Below, piece by piece: positions 16,611 through 24,445 of a stretch of DNA of 32,404 bases. Source of the stretch: Rathayibacter tanaceti. Its GTDB lineage: Bacteria; Actinomycetota; Actinomycetes; Actinomycetales; Microbacteriaceae. Below the pieces are notes generated by a model. That model was not told the DNA's origin and made no database searches. It saw only the letters and a list, made by a program, of their open reading frames with translations. The position numbers and the translations under genes are program-made. Each line of letters starts with the position of its first letter. The stretch's first letter is position 1. Location of the stretch: positions 1 through 32,404 of the forward strand of contig NZ_LIIN01000017.1 in the NCBI RefSeq assembly GCF_001634385.1, in the 5' to 3' direction.

Positions 16611-17390
16611 GCGGGCACCTCCCGGGGAGTCGGAGGCGAGCGTCGGCTCCCCGCGCAGGGTTCGCAGCAGGAGGGTCGCGCCCGCGGTCGCCGCCGGTGT
16701 CGCGACGATCGCGCCTCCGGGAACGAGGAACGCGAGATAGACCGCGACGCCGAAGCCGAGCGAGACGGCGCGGTGCTCGCCCAGCAGTCGCCGTCGCTGG
16801 GCGAGGCTGAGCCCGCGGGCATCGCCGGCGAACCCGGTGAGCTCGAGAGCGAGCGCCCGCCCGCCCACCAGCGCGCCGGCGATCAGTCCCGCGATCGAGC
16901 CGACCACCGGCACGAGGCCGAGCAGCACCAGCACCGCCCCGATCCCGATCGAGGCGGCGACCAGCACCGCGGAGTCGCGGAGGCCGCGTCCGACCCCGCG
17001 CCAGAATCCGGTTTCGTGCTCGTCCGGCACTCCGCCGAGGCCGTCCTCGACGCGGCGCCAGATCCGCTCGTAGAAGGGCGCGCCCACCAGCAGCGTGATC
17101 GCCGCGAAGAGCACCACTCCGATCGCCACCACCGCACCGACCACCGCGATCGCGAGCAGGAGGCGCGCGGTCTCCGCCCAGCCCGGCTCCCAGCCGTCGG
17201 CGAACGGCGTCAGCGCGGACACCGCCTCCTGCACCCGGGTGAGCACCACGACCAGGACGCCGACGAAGACCAGGCCCACGAGGAGGGGCGGGACCGCGCC
17301 CAGGAGCATCGCGCGCGGTGAGCGGCCCCAGGTGCCGAAGCCGCGCACGAAGAGCCGGGCGCCGAGCGCCGCGTCGCGGAGGATCGCCAT
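16584..17390 (-). CDS. EI24 domain-containing membrane protein
   Basis: 268-aa polytopic protein of the EI24/CysZ-like family. Hydrophobic helices lie at about 30-55 (LLGAVPPLLVGLVFVGVLVV), 78-105, 135-165 (a two-part glycine-rich hairpin ending VPVVGSIAGLIAGALVGG) and 205-235. FYERIWRRVEDGLG between helices and the cytoplasmic RRRLLGEHR fit the family. E. coli CysZ transports sulfate, but actinobacterial EI24 proteins are mostly uncharacterised, so no substrate is assigned. ATG-17390 fits the hydrophobic profile; a longer in-frame reading adds sequence unlike the family. Its stop codon forms part of the promoter of the downstream trp leader. Confidence 0.85.
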   Translation of the reverse strand: MAILRDAALGARLFVRGFGTWGRSPRAMLLGAVPPLLVGLVFVGVLVVVLTRVQEAVSALTPFADGWEPGWAETARLLLAIAVVGAVVAIGVVLFAAITLLVGAPFYERIWRRVEDGLGGVPDEHETGFWRGVGRGLRDSAVLVAASIGIGAVLVLLGLVPVVGSIAGLIAGALVGGRALALELTGFAGDARGLSLAQRRRLLGEHRAVSLGFGVAVYLAFLVPGGAIVATPAATAGATLLLRTLRGEPTLASDSPGGARLAAHPTVP

Positions 17391-17441
17391 GCGTCGATCT
17401 TCGCAGACCGGATGGCCGCTTCCCCTGCCCTGTGCGGGCAC

Positions 17442-18176
17442 TCAGCCCAGGGCGAAAGGCGCCAGCAGGCCGGTCACGCTCTTCGCCCGCGGCACCGCGT
17501 ACTCGTCGCGCCGCGACGTGGTGACCCCCATCGCGACCAGGCCCTCGACCAGCCGCACTGCCGAGGCGACGCCGTCGATCACCGGGACCCCCAGCTCGCG
17601 CGAGAGGTCGCGGCAGAGGTCGGCCATGCCCGCGCAGCCCAGGACGATCGAGTCGGAGCCGTCGGCGGCCAGCGCCTCGACGCACTCCGCGAGGATCACG
17701 CGGCGGGCGTCCGAGTGCGGGTTGTCGAGCTCGAGCACCGGGATGTCGCACGCCCGCACCTGGCGGCAGGCCTCGCCGAAGCCTGCCCGCCGCGCGATGT
17801 CCCAGGCGCGCCCGCTGGTCCGCGACAGGGTGGTCACCACCGTGAAGCCGCGGCCGACGAGGGTCGCCATGTGCATGGCGGCCTCGGCGATGCCCACCAC
17901 GGGGCCGCTCGCGATCTCGCGCGCGGCGTCGACCCCCGGGTCGCCGAAGCAAGCGATGACCGCGCCGTCGCTGCCGGCCGCCTCCGCCCGCGTGATCTCG
18001 TGCAGAACGCCAGGGACGGCCAGCGCCTCGTCGTAGTGGCTCTCGATCGAGGCCGGACCCATCGGCGGGGTCACGGCATCGATCTCGGTGCCGAGCGAGG
18101 CGACGGAGCGGGCGGCCCGGCCGATGGCCGCGGTCATCGTGGCGCTGGTGTTCGGGTTGACGACGGTGATGCGCAT
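17442..18176 (-). CDS. Hydantoin/allantoin racemase (Asp/Glu racemase superfamily)
   Basis: 244-aa cytoplasmic cofactor-independent racemase. The N-terminus RITVVNPNTSATMTAAIG is the hydantoin racemase signature, and the paired catalytic cysteines are C76 in VIACFGDPG and C181 in VLGCAGMA. Members racemise 5-substituted hydantoins or allantoin. It lies 84 bases downstream of an NCS1 transporter on the same strand, and NCS1 members carry hydantoins, allantoin or nucleobases, so the pair looks like uptake plus chiral conversion of one such ring compound. No hydantoinase or carbamoylase is in the window, so the pathway is incomplete here. A 13-bp hairpin lies in the gap. Confidence 0.88.
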   Translation of the reverse strand: MRITVVNPNTSATMTAAIGRAARSVASLGTEIDAVTPPMGPASIESHYDEALAVPGVLHEITRAEAAGSDGAVIACFGDPGVDAAREIASGPVVGIAEAAMHMATLVGRGFTVVTTLSRTSGRAWDIARRAGFGEACRQVRACDIPVLELDNPHSDARRVILAECVEALAADGSDSIVLGCAGMADLCRDLSRELGVPVIDGVASAVRLVEGLVAMGVTTSRRDEYAVPRAKSVTGLLAPFALG

Positions 18177-18200
18177 GGTGTCCTCGGGGTGGAGCGGCAG

Positions 18201-18246
18201 GTCAGGACGGAGGTGTCGGGTGGGGATCCGGCGCCTCCGTCCTGAC
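18201..18246 (-). promoter_or_regulatory. Long hairpin between the transporter and racemase genes
   Basis: GTCAGGACGGAGG (18201-18213) pairs perfectly with CCTCCGTCCTGAC (18234-18246); four more pairs (two G-U) extend the stem to 17 bp with a 12-base loop. It lies inside an apparent two-gene operon, starting 14 bases past the transporter stop and ending 24 bases before the racemase ATG. No T-tract follows on the minus strand. It may lower racemase expression, stabilise the transporter mRNA, or mark separate transcription units. Confidence 0.6.
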
Positions 18247-18260
18247 GTGCGGAGGGGTGG

Positions 18261-19832
18261 TCAGACGTGGGAGCCGTCGCTGACGTTCTCGAGGTCCTCC
18301 TCGAGCCGGGTGATGCGCGGCGCACGCCGCTCAAGCACCGCCATCGCCGCGAAGCCGAGTCCGCAGCCCAGGAACCAGCTGTAGTCGCCGAGCCAGGTGA
18401 ACTCCGCCCCGCCCGCCTCCGCGATCCAGCGCGGTACGAGTACGGAGGCGACCGAGGGCACTCCGCCGATCACTGTCGCCCAGACCGCGTTGGGGTTGAA
18501 CCCCCGCGAGAACCAGTAGCGGCCCTTCTCGCTCATCGAGTACAGGTCGTCGACCCAGACGCGCTGGCGGCTGATCAGGTAGTACCCGGCGATCAGGACG
18601 CCGAACAGTGGGCCGATCAGTGCACCGAGGATCCCGAGCGTGTAGTGGATCGCGGTGTCGTTCGAGTACCAGTTCCACGGGGTGAGCAGCACCGAGCCGA
18701 CGGCGGCGATCATGCCGCCCATCCGCCAGCTGATCTTCTTGGGGTTCACGTTCGAGAAGTCGAAGGCGGGAGAGATGAAGTTGGCGACGATGTTGATGCC
18801 GATGGTCGCGATGACGAAGGTGAGGCCGCCGAGGAGCACCGCGAACCAGGTGTCGATCCGCTCGACCGTCTCGATGGGGTCGGTGATCAGCTCGCCGAAG
18901 ACGGGCACCGTGGCGGAGGCGGTGATCACGGTCAGAAGGGAGAAGAAGAGGAAGTTGATGGGCAGGCCGAGCAGGTTCCCCTTCTTGACGGCGCTGTAGC
19001 TGCGGGCGTAGCGGGAGAAGTCGCCGAAGTTGAGCATCGGGCCCGAGAAGTAGGAGACGACGAGCGCGACGGCCGAGATCATCACGGGCAGCGAGGCGGC
19101 GAAGTCCAGCGGTTCGCCTGAGCCCAGGTTCAGCGAGATGTTCTCCCAGCCGGCCTGCGACACCAGGTATACGGCCAGGACGAGCATCACGATGTAGACC
19201 GCGGGTCCGGCCCAATCGATGAAGCGGCGGATCGACTCCATGCCCCGCCAGAACAGGGCGGCCTGAGCGACCCAGAGGATCGCGTAGGAGAGGTAGCCGA
19301 GCGCGGAGAGGCCGAGGAACGAGGCCTCCGGCGTGTTCCACGAGGCCATCGCCGGGAAGAACTTGAGGAACACGATGTTCAGCGACTGTGCGGCGAGGTA
19401 GGTCTGCACGCCGTACCAGGCGATCGCGATGAGGCCGCGGATGATCGCCGGGATGTTCGCGCCGCGGATGCCGAAGATCGCGCGGTTGATCACCGGGTAC
19501 GGCACTCCCGTGACCTGGCTGGGCTTGGCGACCAGGTTGCAGAACACCTGCACGATCACGATTCCGACGACGAGGGCGACCAGCACTTGCCAGCCGGCCA
19601 GTCCGAGGGCGAAGAGGGAGCCGGCGGTCACGTAGCCGCCGACGCTGTGCACGTCGGACATCCAGAACGCGAAGATGTTGTAGCTCGACCAGCGCTGCTT
19701 CGCGAGAGGTGCGAGGTCGTCGTTGGCGAGACGGTCGTCGTAGCCGGGCTTGATCAGCGCGGCGCCGGCCGGCAGGTCGGGCTCGGCGGACGGCTGCTGG
19801 TCGATGGGGGGTGCGGTGACGCGGTCGGTCAT
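18261..19832 (-). CDS. NCS1 family nucleobase/hydantoin/allantoin:cation symporter
   Basis: 523-aa transporter with about 12 membrane helices. NCS1 hallmarks are the N-terminal PLAKQRWSSYNIFAFWMSDV, GVPYPVINRAIFGIRGANIP, AIAWYGVQTYLAAQS (helix 3 region with the substrate-contacting Trp), SYFSGPMLNFGDFSRYARS and NFISPAFDFSNVNPKKISWR. These resemble Mhp1-type hydantoin and PucI-type allantoin permeases. ATG-19832 begins MTDRVTAPP. The gene is divergent from an XRE-cupin regulator across 212 bp containing a perfect 16-bp palindrome just downstream of a probable -10 box (TAGCGT, 19974-19969), so repression is likely. The racemase downstream supports hydantoin or allantoin over nucleobases, but substrate is inferred from context. 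Confidence 0.9.
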   Translation of the reverse strand: MTDRVTAPPIDQQPSAEPDLPAGAALIKPGYDDRLANDDLAPLAKQRWSSYNIFAFWMSDVHSVGGYVTAGSLFALGLAGWQVLVALVVGIVIVQVFCNLVAKPSQVTGVPYPVINRAIFGIRGANIPAIIRGLIAIAWYGVQTYLAAQSLNIVFLKFFPAMASWNTPEASFLGLSALGYLSYAILWVAQAALFWRGMESIRRFIDWAGPAVYIVMLVLAVYLVSQAGWENISLNLGSGEPLDFAASLPVMISAVALVVSYFSGPMLNFGDFSRYARSYSAVKKGNLLGLPINFLFFSLLTVITASATVPVFGELITDPIETVERIDTWFAVLLGGLTFVIATIGINIVANFISPAFDFSNVNPKKISWRMGGMIAAVGSVLLTPWNWYSNDTAIHYTLGILGALIGPLFGVLIAGYYLISRQRVWVDDLYSMSEKGRYWFSRGFNPNAVWATVIGGVPSVASVLVPRWIAEAGGAEFTWLGDYSWFLGCGLGFAAMAVLERRAPRITRLEEDLENVSDGSHV

Positions 19833-19943
19833 GGGGTGGATCCACCTCTCGGGCGGTCGTGCGTGGGGCGGCACGGAGCGGATGTGTCAGGGTGGTCGTG
19901 GCGGTCGGCCGGTGTGGCCGATCGTCGCGAGGAGCGGTCCGAA

Positions 19944-19959
19944 TGAAGTGATCACTTCA
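19944..19959. promoter_or_regulatory. 16-bp perfect palindrome, probable operator
   Basis: TGAAGTGATCACTTCA is perfectly self-complementary. It lies in the divergent region between the NCS1 transporter and the XRE-cupin regulator, 10 bases downstream of TAGCGT (19974-19969, minus strand), so it covers the start of the transporter transcript. It is the natural candidate binding site for the adjacent dimeric HTH regulator. Confidence 0.75.
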
Positions 19960-20044
19960 CGCGAAGCCACGCTACGAGCCGGGGGTCCGCCGCTCGTTTC
20001 GGCTCCGTTACGGCTGTGTGACGATCTGCGAGAGAGGACGGGCG

Positions 20045-20656
20045 ATGCTCTCCGACGGCACGGAGCCCCGCGGCGAAGAGGCCGCGCGCGCGGTGGTGGA
20101 GAGGGCGGGACGAGACCTCGGGGTGCGACTGCGCGAGCTGCGGCTCGCTGCGGGGCTCTCGCTGAAGGCCCTCGCGGAGCGGCTCGGGATCTCGGTGAGT
20201 GCCGTGTCCCAGATCGAGCGGGGCGCGATGCAGCCGTCGGTCGGGCGTCTGATCGCGCTCGTCGACGCGCTCGGAGTCCCGCTGTCGGCGGTGTTCGACC
20301 AGGGCGGGCCGGCGCCGGTCGAGACCGCGGTCGTGCGAGTTCGGGAGTCGGCGCCGGTGGTGCTCGAGGGCGGTGTGCTGTTCCGCCGGCTCGCGCCGCG
20401 GCCCCTCGACGCCGTGGACTTCTTCGAGTCGACCTATCCGCCCGGCTCGACCTCGACCGCGCACCGGCAGCTGCTGCGCCATGACGGCTTCGAGATGGGG
20501 ACGGTCACGCTCGGCGAGCTGACGATCGAGTTCGAGGACGAGACGGTGGTCCTCGGTGCCGGCGACGCGATCACCTTCCCGTGTGAGCGACCGCACCGGA
20601 TGATGAACACGGGCGCCTCGACCGCGGTGGCGACGTGGCTGATCGTGCACCGCTGA
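20045..20656 (+). CDS. XRE-family regulator with C-terminal cupin sensor domain
   Basis: 203-aa transcription factor. The XRE helix-turn-helix spans residues 28-80 (LRLAAGLSLKALAERLGIS, then SAVSQIERGAMQPSVGRL). The cupin domain spans about 120-200 (FFESTYPPGSTSTAH, FEMGTVTLGELTIEFEDETV, LGAGDAITFPCERPHRMMN). Such HTH-cupin proteins usually sense a small metabolite and control an adjacent catabolic or transport operon. Divergence from the NCS1-racemase pair across a palindrome fits that. ATG-20045 has GAGAGGA 8 bases upstream; an earlier in-frame start adds only nine residues outside the domain. The effector could be the transported ring compound or a breakdown product, which is inference. 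Confidence 0.9.
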   Translation: MLSDGTEPRGEEAARAVVERAGRDLGVRLRELRLAAGLSLKALAERLGISVSAVSQIERGAMQPSVGRLIALVDALGVPLSAVFDQGGPAPVETAVVRVRESAPVVLEGGVLFRRLAPRPLDAVDFFESTYPPGSTSTAHRQLLRHDGFEMGTVTLGELTIEFEDETVVLGAGDAITFPCERPHRMMNTGASTAVATWLIVHR

Positions 20657-20692
20657 CGCTTCGCGCCAGTCCCGAAACGGGACCATCCGGGT

Positions 20693-21133
20693 ATGGGATC
20701 CTATCGACGCTCCTCCACAGCGGCCGTGAGCGCGACTCCTGTCCACACCCCGGTCCGGATCCGGGGCTTGCGGGGCCTCGATGTCGGTACCGCCTGGTGG
20801 GCTTGCCGCCTCGAACGATTGGTGCGGAACGTGGATGGACGACTGGACGGCAAGAACAGTGACGGGTGCCCGCGGTGGTGCGCGGGCGAGCACGACGAAC
20901 TCGCAGCGGTGGAGGATCGCCTGCACCGCTCGGCGGCGCGCTCGCTCCCCGTGGTCCTCTGGGCGGGCGGTGCGGCGTCGGCCGAGACGGTGCATCTCTC
21001 GATGTGCCGCCCCGGGAGGACGGCCGAGGACCGCCTCCGCCTCGAGGCCGACGGTCTCGGCGAGCTCGACCTCGACCTCAGCTCGGCGGCGCGACTGGCC
21101 GGAGCGGTGCTGCGTCTACTCGAGGCCCCGTGA
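20693..21133 (+). CDS. Small protein with CPxWC...H motif (DUF6907-like)
   Basis: Up to 146 aa, start uncertain (ATG-20693 or an internal GTG such as 20831). The recognisable part is GCPRWCAGEHDELAAVEDRLHR, two Cys and a His in the arrangement of the DUF6907-type domain common in actinobacteria and often next to small XRE regulators. The C-terminus LDLDLSSAARLAGAVLRLLE resembles the end of that domain. The first 45 residues are low-complexity and may not be translated. Its 3' end overlaps that of the convergent XRE gene by 18 bases. Function unknown; a metal-binding or small-ligand role is only suggested by the motif. Confidence 0.6.
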   Translation: MGSYRRSSTAAVSATPVHTPVRIRGLRGLDVGTAWWACRLERLVRNVDGRLDGKNSDGCPRWCAGEHDELAAVEDRLHRSAARSLPVVLWAGGAASAETVHLSMCRPGRTAEDRLRLEADGLGELDLDLSSAARLAGAVLRLLEAP

Positions 21134-21400
21134 GGTCCGCGGCGGGTTCGGCGGCAGGAGGTCCATCAGGTCGACCTCGAGCGCCTCGCAGAGCGCGAGA
21201 AGGGTGTGCAGCGTCGGATTCGCGGGCGATCCCGGCTTCGACTCGCCCTTCTCGAACTTCTGGTAGGTGTACCCGGCGAGACCCGCCGCGTGGGCGATCC
21301 GCTCCTGGCTGGCCCCCTTGGCGATCCGGGCGCGGTGCATGTTGGTGCCGAGCTCGCGGGCGTATGTCGCCCAGTCGCGCTCAGGAGTCGGTGTCGGCAT
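21116..21400 (-). CDS. Small XRE-family HTH regulator
   Basis: 94-aa protein that is almost only a helix-turn-helix: MHRARIAKGASQERIAHAAG, then YTYQKFEKGESKPGSPANP and LLALCEALEVDLMDLLPP, residues about 18-84. ATG-21400 reads MPTPTPERDWATYAREL; longer upstream readings are open but not family-like. It converges with the DUF6907-like gene and is divergent from the MaoC-murB operon. The 138-bp upstream region carries CCCAT/ATGGG half-sites that could be its operator. Confidence 0.85.
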   Translation of the reverse strand: MPTPTPERDWATYARELGTNMHRARIAKGASQERIAHAAGLAGYTYQKFEKGESKPGSPANPTLHTLLALCEALEVDLMDLLPPNPPRTSRGLE

Positions 21401-21435
21401 GCCCGCCAGCTTCCGAGATGTCGGGCCGCGGGTCA

Positions 21436-21464
21436 CCCATATGCAGATGGGAAATCGCCCATGG
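21436..21464. promoter_or_regulatory. Clustered CCCAT/ATGGG half-sites
   Basis: CCCAT (21436-21440) and ATGGG (21447-21451) form an inverted pair with a 6-base spacer, and a third CCCATGG sits at 21458-21464. They lie in the divergent region between the small XRE gene and the MaoC gene, a plausible autoregulatory operator. Confidence 0.45.
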
Positions 21465-21526
21465 TCATACGTGCATGGCTCTCGCGGTCGAGCGGTCGGC
21501 CCCCGAGGGGCGCCCACGGCAGCGCC

Positions 21527-21532
21527 TAGGAT
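21527..21532 (+). promoter_or_regulatory. -10 box TAGGAT for the leaderless MaoC-murB operon
   Basis: TAGGAT lies 6 bases before GTG-21539, which has no Shine-Dalgarno. The -35 is not recognisable. Confidence 0.5.
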
Positions 21533-21538
21533 GTCCTG

Positions 21539-21985
21539 GTGCCAGTGAATCCCGAACTCGTCGGGCGCGTGTTCTCGCCCACCGAGCCCTATCAGGTGGG
21601 GCGCGAGAAGGTGCGCGAGTTCGCGCGCGCCGTCTCCGCGACCTCCCCTCTCCACCACGATGTCGAGGCTGCGCGCGCCGCCGGCCACCGCGATCTGGTC
21701 GCTCCGCCCACCTTCGCCGTCGTCGTGCAGGAATACACGCTCGCCCAGCTGCTCGCCGAGCCCGACGGCGGGATCGACTTCAGCCGCGTCGTGCACGGAG
21801 ACCAGCGGTTCGCGCTGTCCCGTCCCGTCGTCGCCGGCGACGAGCTGACCGCGACCCTCTCGGTCGCGAGCATCAAGAAGCTCGGCGCGCACTCGATGGT
21901 CACCACCGAGTCGCGCATGGTCGACTCCTCCGGCGAGCACGTCGTCACCGCGATCTCGACCCTCGTGGTCAGGGGCGACGAATGA
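21539..21985 (+). CDS. MaoC-type dehydratase, N-terminal-type subunit (HadA-like)
   Basis: 148-aa hotdog-fold protein of the FAS1-like/MaoC dehydratase family, HadA-like: MPVNPELVGRVFSPTEPYQV, then VREFARAVSATSPLHHDVEA, APPTFAVVVQE and HGDQRFALSRPVVAGDELTA. In mycobacteria HadA is the substrate-binding partner of a heterodimeric 3-hydroxyacyl-ACP dehydratase, with HadB catalytic. The same adjacent pair occurs here, overlapping by 4 bases, in the same position relative to tRNA-Trp-secE as hadABC in Mycobacterium. This lineage is not expected to make mycolic acids, so another acyl substrate is likely. GTG-21539 is supported by the -10 box 6 bases upstream. Confidence 0.85.
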   Translation: MPVNPELVGRVFSPTEPYQVGREKVREFARAVSATSPLHHDVEAARAAGHRDLVAPPTFAVVVQEYTLAQLLAEPDGGIDFSRVVHGDQRFALSRPVVAGDELTATLSVASIKKLGAHSMVTTESRMVDSSGEHVVTAISTLVVRGDE

Positions 21986-22413
21986 GCGCCGCACCGCGCG
22001 TCCTCGCCGACCTCAGCGTCGGCCAGGTGGTCGCCGAGGGCCGGTTCCCGATCGACCGCGGCACGCTCGTGCGCTACGCGGGGGCCTCGGGGGACTTCAA
22101 CCCCATCCACTACCGCGACGACATCGCCGCCGAGGTCGGCCTCCCCGGCGTCCTCGCGCACGGGATGCTCACCATGGGCACCGCCGCGCAGGTCGTCGTC
22201 GACTGGATCGGCGACCCCGGCCTCGTCGTCGACTACCAGGTGCGCTTCACCCGTCCCGTCGTCGTCGATCCGCGTACCGGCGCCGCGATAGACGTGGTGG
22301 CCAAGGTCGGCGCCCTCGACGTCGAGGAGGGCTGGGCTCGGATCGACTTAGCCGTCTCGGTCGAGGGTCAGGCCGTGCTCGGCAAGGCGCAGGCCAGGGT
22401 CCGATTCGCGTGA
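21982..22413 (+). CDS. MaoC-type dehydratase, catalytic subunit (HadB-like)
   Basis: 143-aa hotdog-fold enzyme with the hydratase-2 motif: YAGASGDFNPIHYRDDIAA with catalytic D38 and H43, then GLPGVLAHGMLTMG. It should hydrate or dehydrate 3-hydroxyacyl thioesters (ACP or CoA) as a heterodimer with the preceding subunit. ATG-21982 overlaps the previous stop as ATGA, so equal stoichiometric synthesis is likely. murB starts 10 bases after its stop. Length and motif are normal. Confidence 0.88.
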   Translation: MSAAPRVLADLSVGQVVAEGRFPIDRGTLVRYAGASGDFNPIHYRDDIAAEVGLPGVLAHGMLTMGTAAQVVVDWIGDPGLVVDYQVRFTRPVVVDPRTGAAIDVVAKVGALDVEEGWARIDLAVSVEGQAVLGKAQARVRFA

Positions 22414-22423
22414 TCGCCTCCCG

Positions 22424-23548
22424 ATGACCGCGACCCTGCTCTCGACGCTGACCACCCTCCGCGTGGGCGGTCCGGCCGAGCGCCTCCTCGAGCCCATCAC
22501 CGAGGTCGAGCTCATCGAGACGCTCGTGCGGCTGTGGTCGGCCGATGAGCCGTGGCTGCTACTCGGCGGCGGCTCGAACCTCCTCGTCGGCGACGGTCCG
22601 TTCGAGGGCACGGTTGTGCGGGTGCGCACCTCGGGCATCGAGCGGCTCCCCTCCATCGAGCCCGGCGCCGTGCACCTGCGCGTGCAGGCGGGAGAGTCGT
22701 GGGACCGGCTCGTCGCAGAGACCGTCGAACGGGGCTGGGCCGGTCTGGAGGCGCTGAGTGGTATCCCCGGCACGGTCGGCGCCTCTCCGGTGCAGAACAT
22801 CGGCGCCTACGGCCAAGAACTCTCCGACACGCTCGTCGCCGTCGACTTCCTCGAGGAGGGCGCGCGCGAGCCGGTCCGGCTGACAGCGGCCGAACTCGAA
22901 CTGGCCTACCGCACGTCGGTGATCAAGCAGGGCCGCCGCGGCGCTGTGCTGGCCGTCGAATTCGCGCTTCAGGAGGCGGTCGACGGTGTGGGCACGCCCG
23001 TCGCCTACGCGCAGCTCGCCTCGGCCCTCGGAGTCGCGCTCGGCGAGCGGGTCCCGCTCGCGCAGGTTCGCGAGACGGTCCTCCGTTTGCGCGCCGCGAA
23101 GGGCATGGTGCTCGATGTCGCCGATCCGGACACCGCCAGCGCCGGTTCCTTCTTCACCAACCCCCTGGTCACGAGTGCCTTCGCGAACGGCCTGCCATCC
23201 TCCGCACCGCGCTGGCCGGTCGAGCCCACGGCCGAGGCGGCCGTCGTCACTCCGCTCGCCGCCGTCGAGGCCGGCGCTCCCGTCGGACTGCCCGTTCCCG
23301 CTCCTGCCGACGGCCTGGTCAAGCTGAGCGCCGCCTGGCTGATCGAGAACGCGGGGGTCGCGCGCGGCTTCGCGCTGCCCGGTTCGCGTGCGGCGGTCTC
23401 GGGCAAGCACACTCTGGCCCTGACGAACCGCGGAGGCGCGACCGCCGAGGAGGTCGCGGAGCTCGCGCGCTACGTCCAGGGCCGCGTCCTCGCCGAGTTC
23501 GGCGTGCTGCTGCATCCCGAGCCCGTGGTGATCGGCACCACCGTCTGA
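22424..23548 (+). CDS. murB: UDP-N-acetylmuramate dehydrogenase MurB (type I)
   Basis: 374-aa cytoplasmic FAD enzyme that reduces UDP-GlcNAc-enolpyruvate to UDP-MurNAc in peptidoglycan synthesis. Visible motifs are LTTLRVGGPAERLLEP, the FAD loop LLGGGSNLLVGD, GTVGASPVQNIGAYGQEL, YRTSVIKQGRRG, the catalytic Ser in TASAGSFFTNPLV, LIENAGVARGF and the C-terminal Glu in LLHPEPVVIG. The YRTS and domain-3 arrangement is of the E. coli-like type I class. It follows the MaoC pair by 10 bases, forming a three-gene operon, and converges with the ABC permease gene 43 bases away. Start ATG-22424 fits the family. Confidence 0.96.
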   Translation: MTATLLSTLTTLRVGGPAERLLEPITEVELIETLVRLWSADEPWLLLGGGSNLLVGDGPFEGTVVRVRTSGIERLPSIEPGAVHLRVQAGESWDRLVAETVERGWAGLEALSGIPGTVGASPVQNIGAYGQELSDTLVAVDFLEEGAREPVRLTAAELELAYRTSVIKQGRRGAVLAVEFALQEAVDGVGTPVAYAQLASALGVALGERVPLAQVRETVLRLRAAKGMVLDVADPDTASAGSFFTNPLVTSAFANGLPSSAPRWPVEPTAEAAVVTPLAAVEAGAPVGLPVPAPADGLVKLSAAWLIENAGVARGFALPGSRAAVSGKHTLALTNRGGATAEEVAELARYVQGRVLAEFGVLLHPEPVVIGTTV

Positions 23549-23591
23549 CCCTTCCGTAGTCGACGGCCCTGGGCCGCCATCCGGCGCCGCC

Positions 23592-24445
23592 TCAGCTGTC
23601 GCGCCGGATCCAGCGGAAGCCGAACCGGCACGCGATCAGGCCGACGACCAGCCAGACGCCGAGCACGAGCGCGACCCCGCCGAGATCCCAGGACCCGCCG
23701 ACCTCCGCCTCCTCGAAGCCGCTCGGCAGGAACACCGCGCGCATCCCCTGAGCGATCCACTTCAGCGGGAAGACGCTCGCCGTGTTCTGCAGCCAGTCCG
23801 GCAGCGTCGTGAACGACAGGTACGAGCCCGAGATGAACTGGAGCACCAGCAGCGGTGGGACGATGACGGCGGTGGCGCTCTTGCCCGAGCGCGGCAGGGC
23901 CGAGACGGCGATCCCGAGGATCGCGGACGTCGCGACTCCGGCGAGGTAGACCCACGTGAAGGTCGCCCAGCGACCGCCGTCGGCGGGGAGCTCGACCGAG
24001 AAGACCGTCGCAGCGACGAGTAGGAGCAGCGCCGTCTGCGCGAGGCTCGTCACGAGGACCTGGCCGAACTTGCCGAGGAAGTAGCTGAACACCGGCAGCG
24101 GTGCGCCGGCGAGGCGCTTGAGCGTGCCGTCGCTGCGCTCGACGGCGATGTCGACGCCCAGGTTCTGCACGCCCGAGAGGAGGATCCCCGCCGCTGCCAG
24201 ACCGGGGACGTAGTACTCCGCCATCGGGATGCCCGGGTCCTGCGGGTTCGCCTGCATCACCGCGTCTCGCCGAAGGCGACCGAGAAGATCGTCAGCAGCA
24301 GGACCGGGAACAGGAAGGTGAAGAACACCTGGTCGGGCGCCCTGAAGTAGGAGCGGATCTCGTAGCGGGCGCGAGAGAGACCGAGCCGCAGGGTGCGGCC
24401 AGGCCCGGTCGAGAGAGTGCGGGCGCGGCCTGCGAGGGTGCTCAT
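23592..24445 (-). CDS. ABC-2 type exporter permease, one frameshift
   Basis: Membrane component of a DrrB/YadH-type ABC exporter. ATG-24445 overlaps the ATPase stop as ATGA. The first part (AGRARTLSTGPGRTLRLGLS, then RAPDQVFFTFLFPVLLLTIF, helix 1) stops at 24257 after FGETR. The next frame begins MQANPQDPGIPMAEYYVPGL and continues with five helices to RFGFRWIRRDS. One lost G near 24261 joins them (FGETRVMQANP) and gives exactly 285 codons (284 aa), the family norm. A split into two proteins with ATGA overlap would separate helix 1 from the rest and is unlikely. The substrate is unknown; relatives export drugs, lipids or antibiotics. Confidence 0.88.

Noticed and set aside
24257-24260. Permease split into two proteins with an ATGA overlap
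   Set aside because: The first piece would contain only one helix and the second begins inside the usual extracellular loop; one lost G gives a normal single permease.
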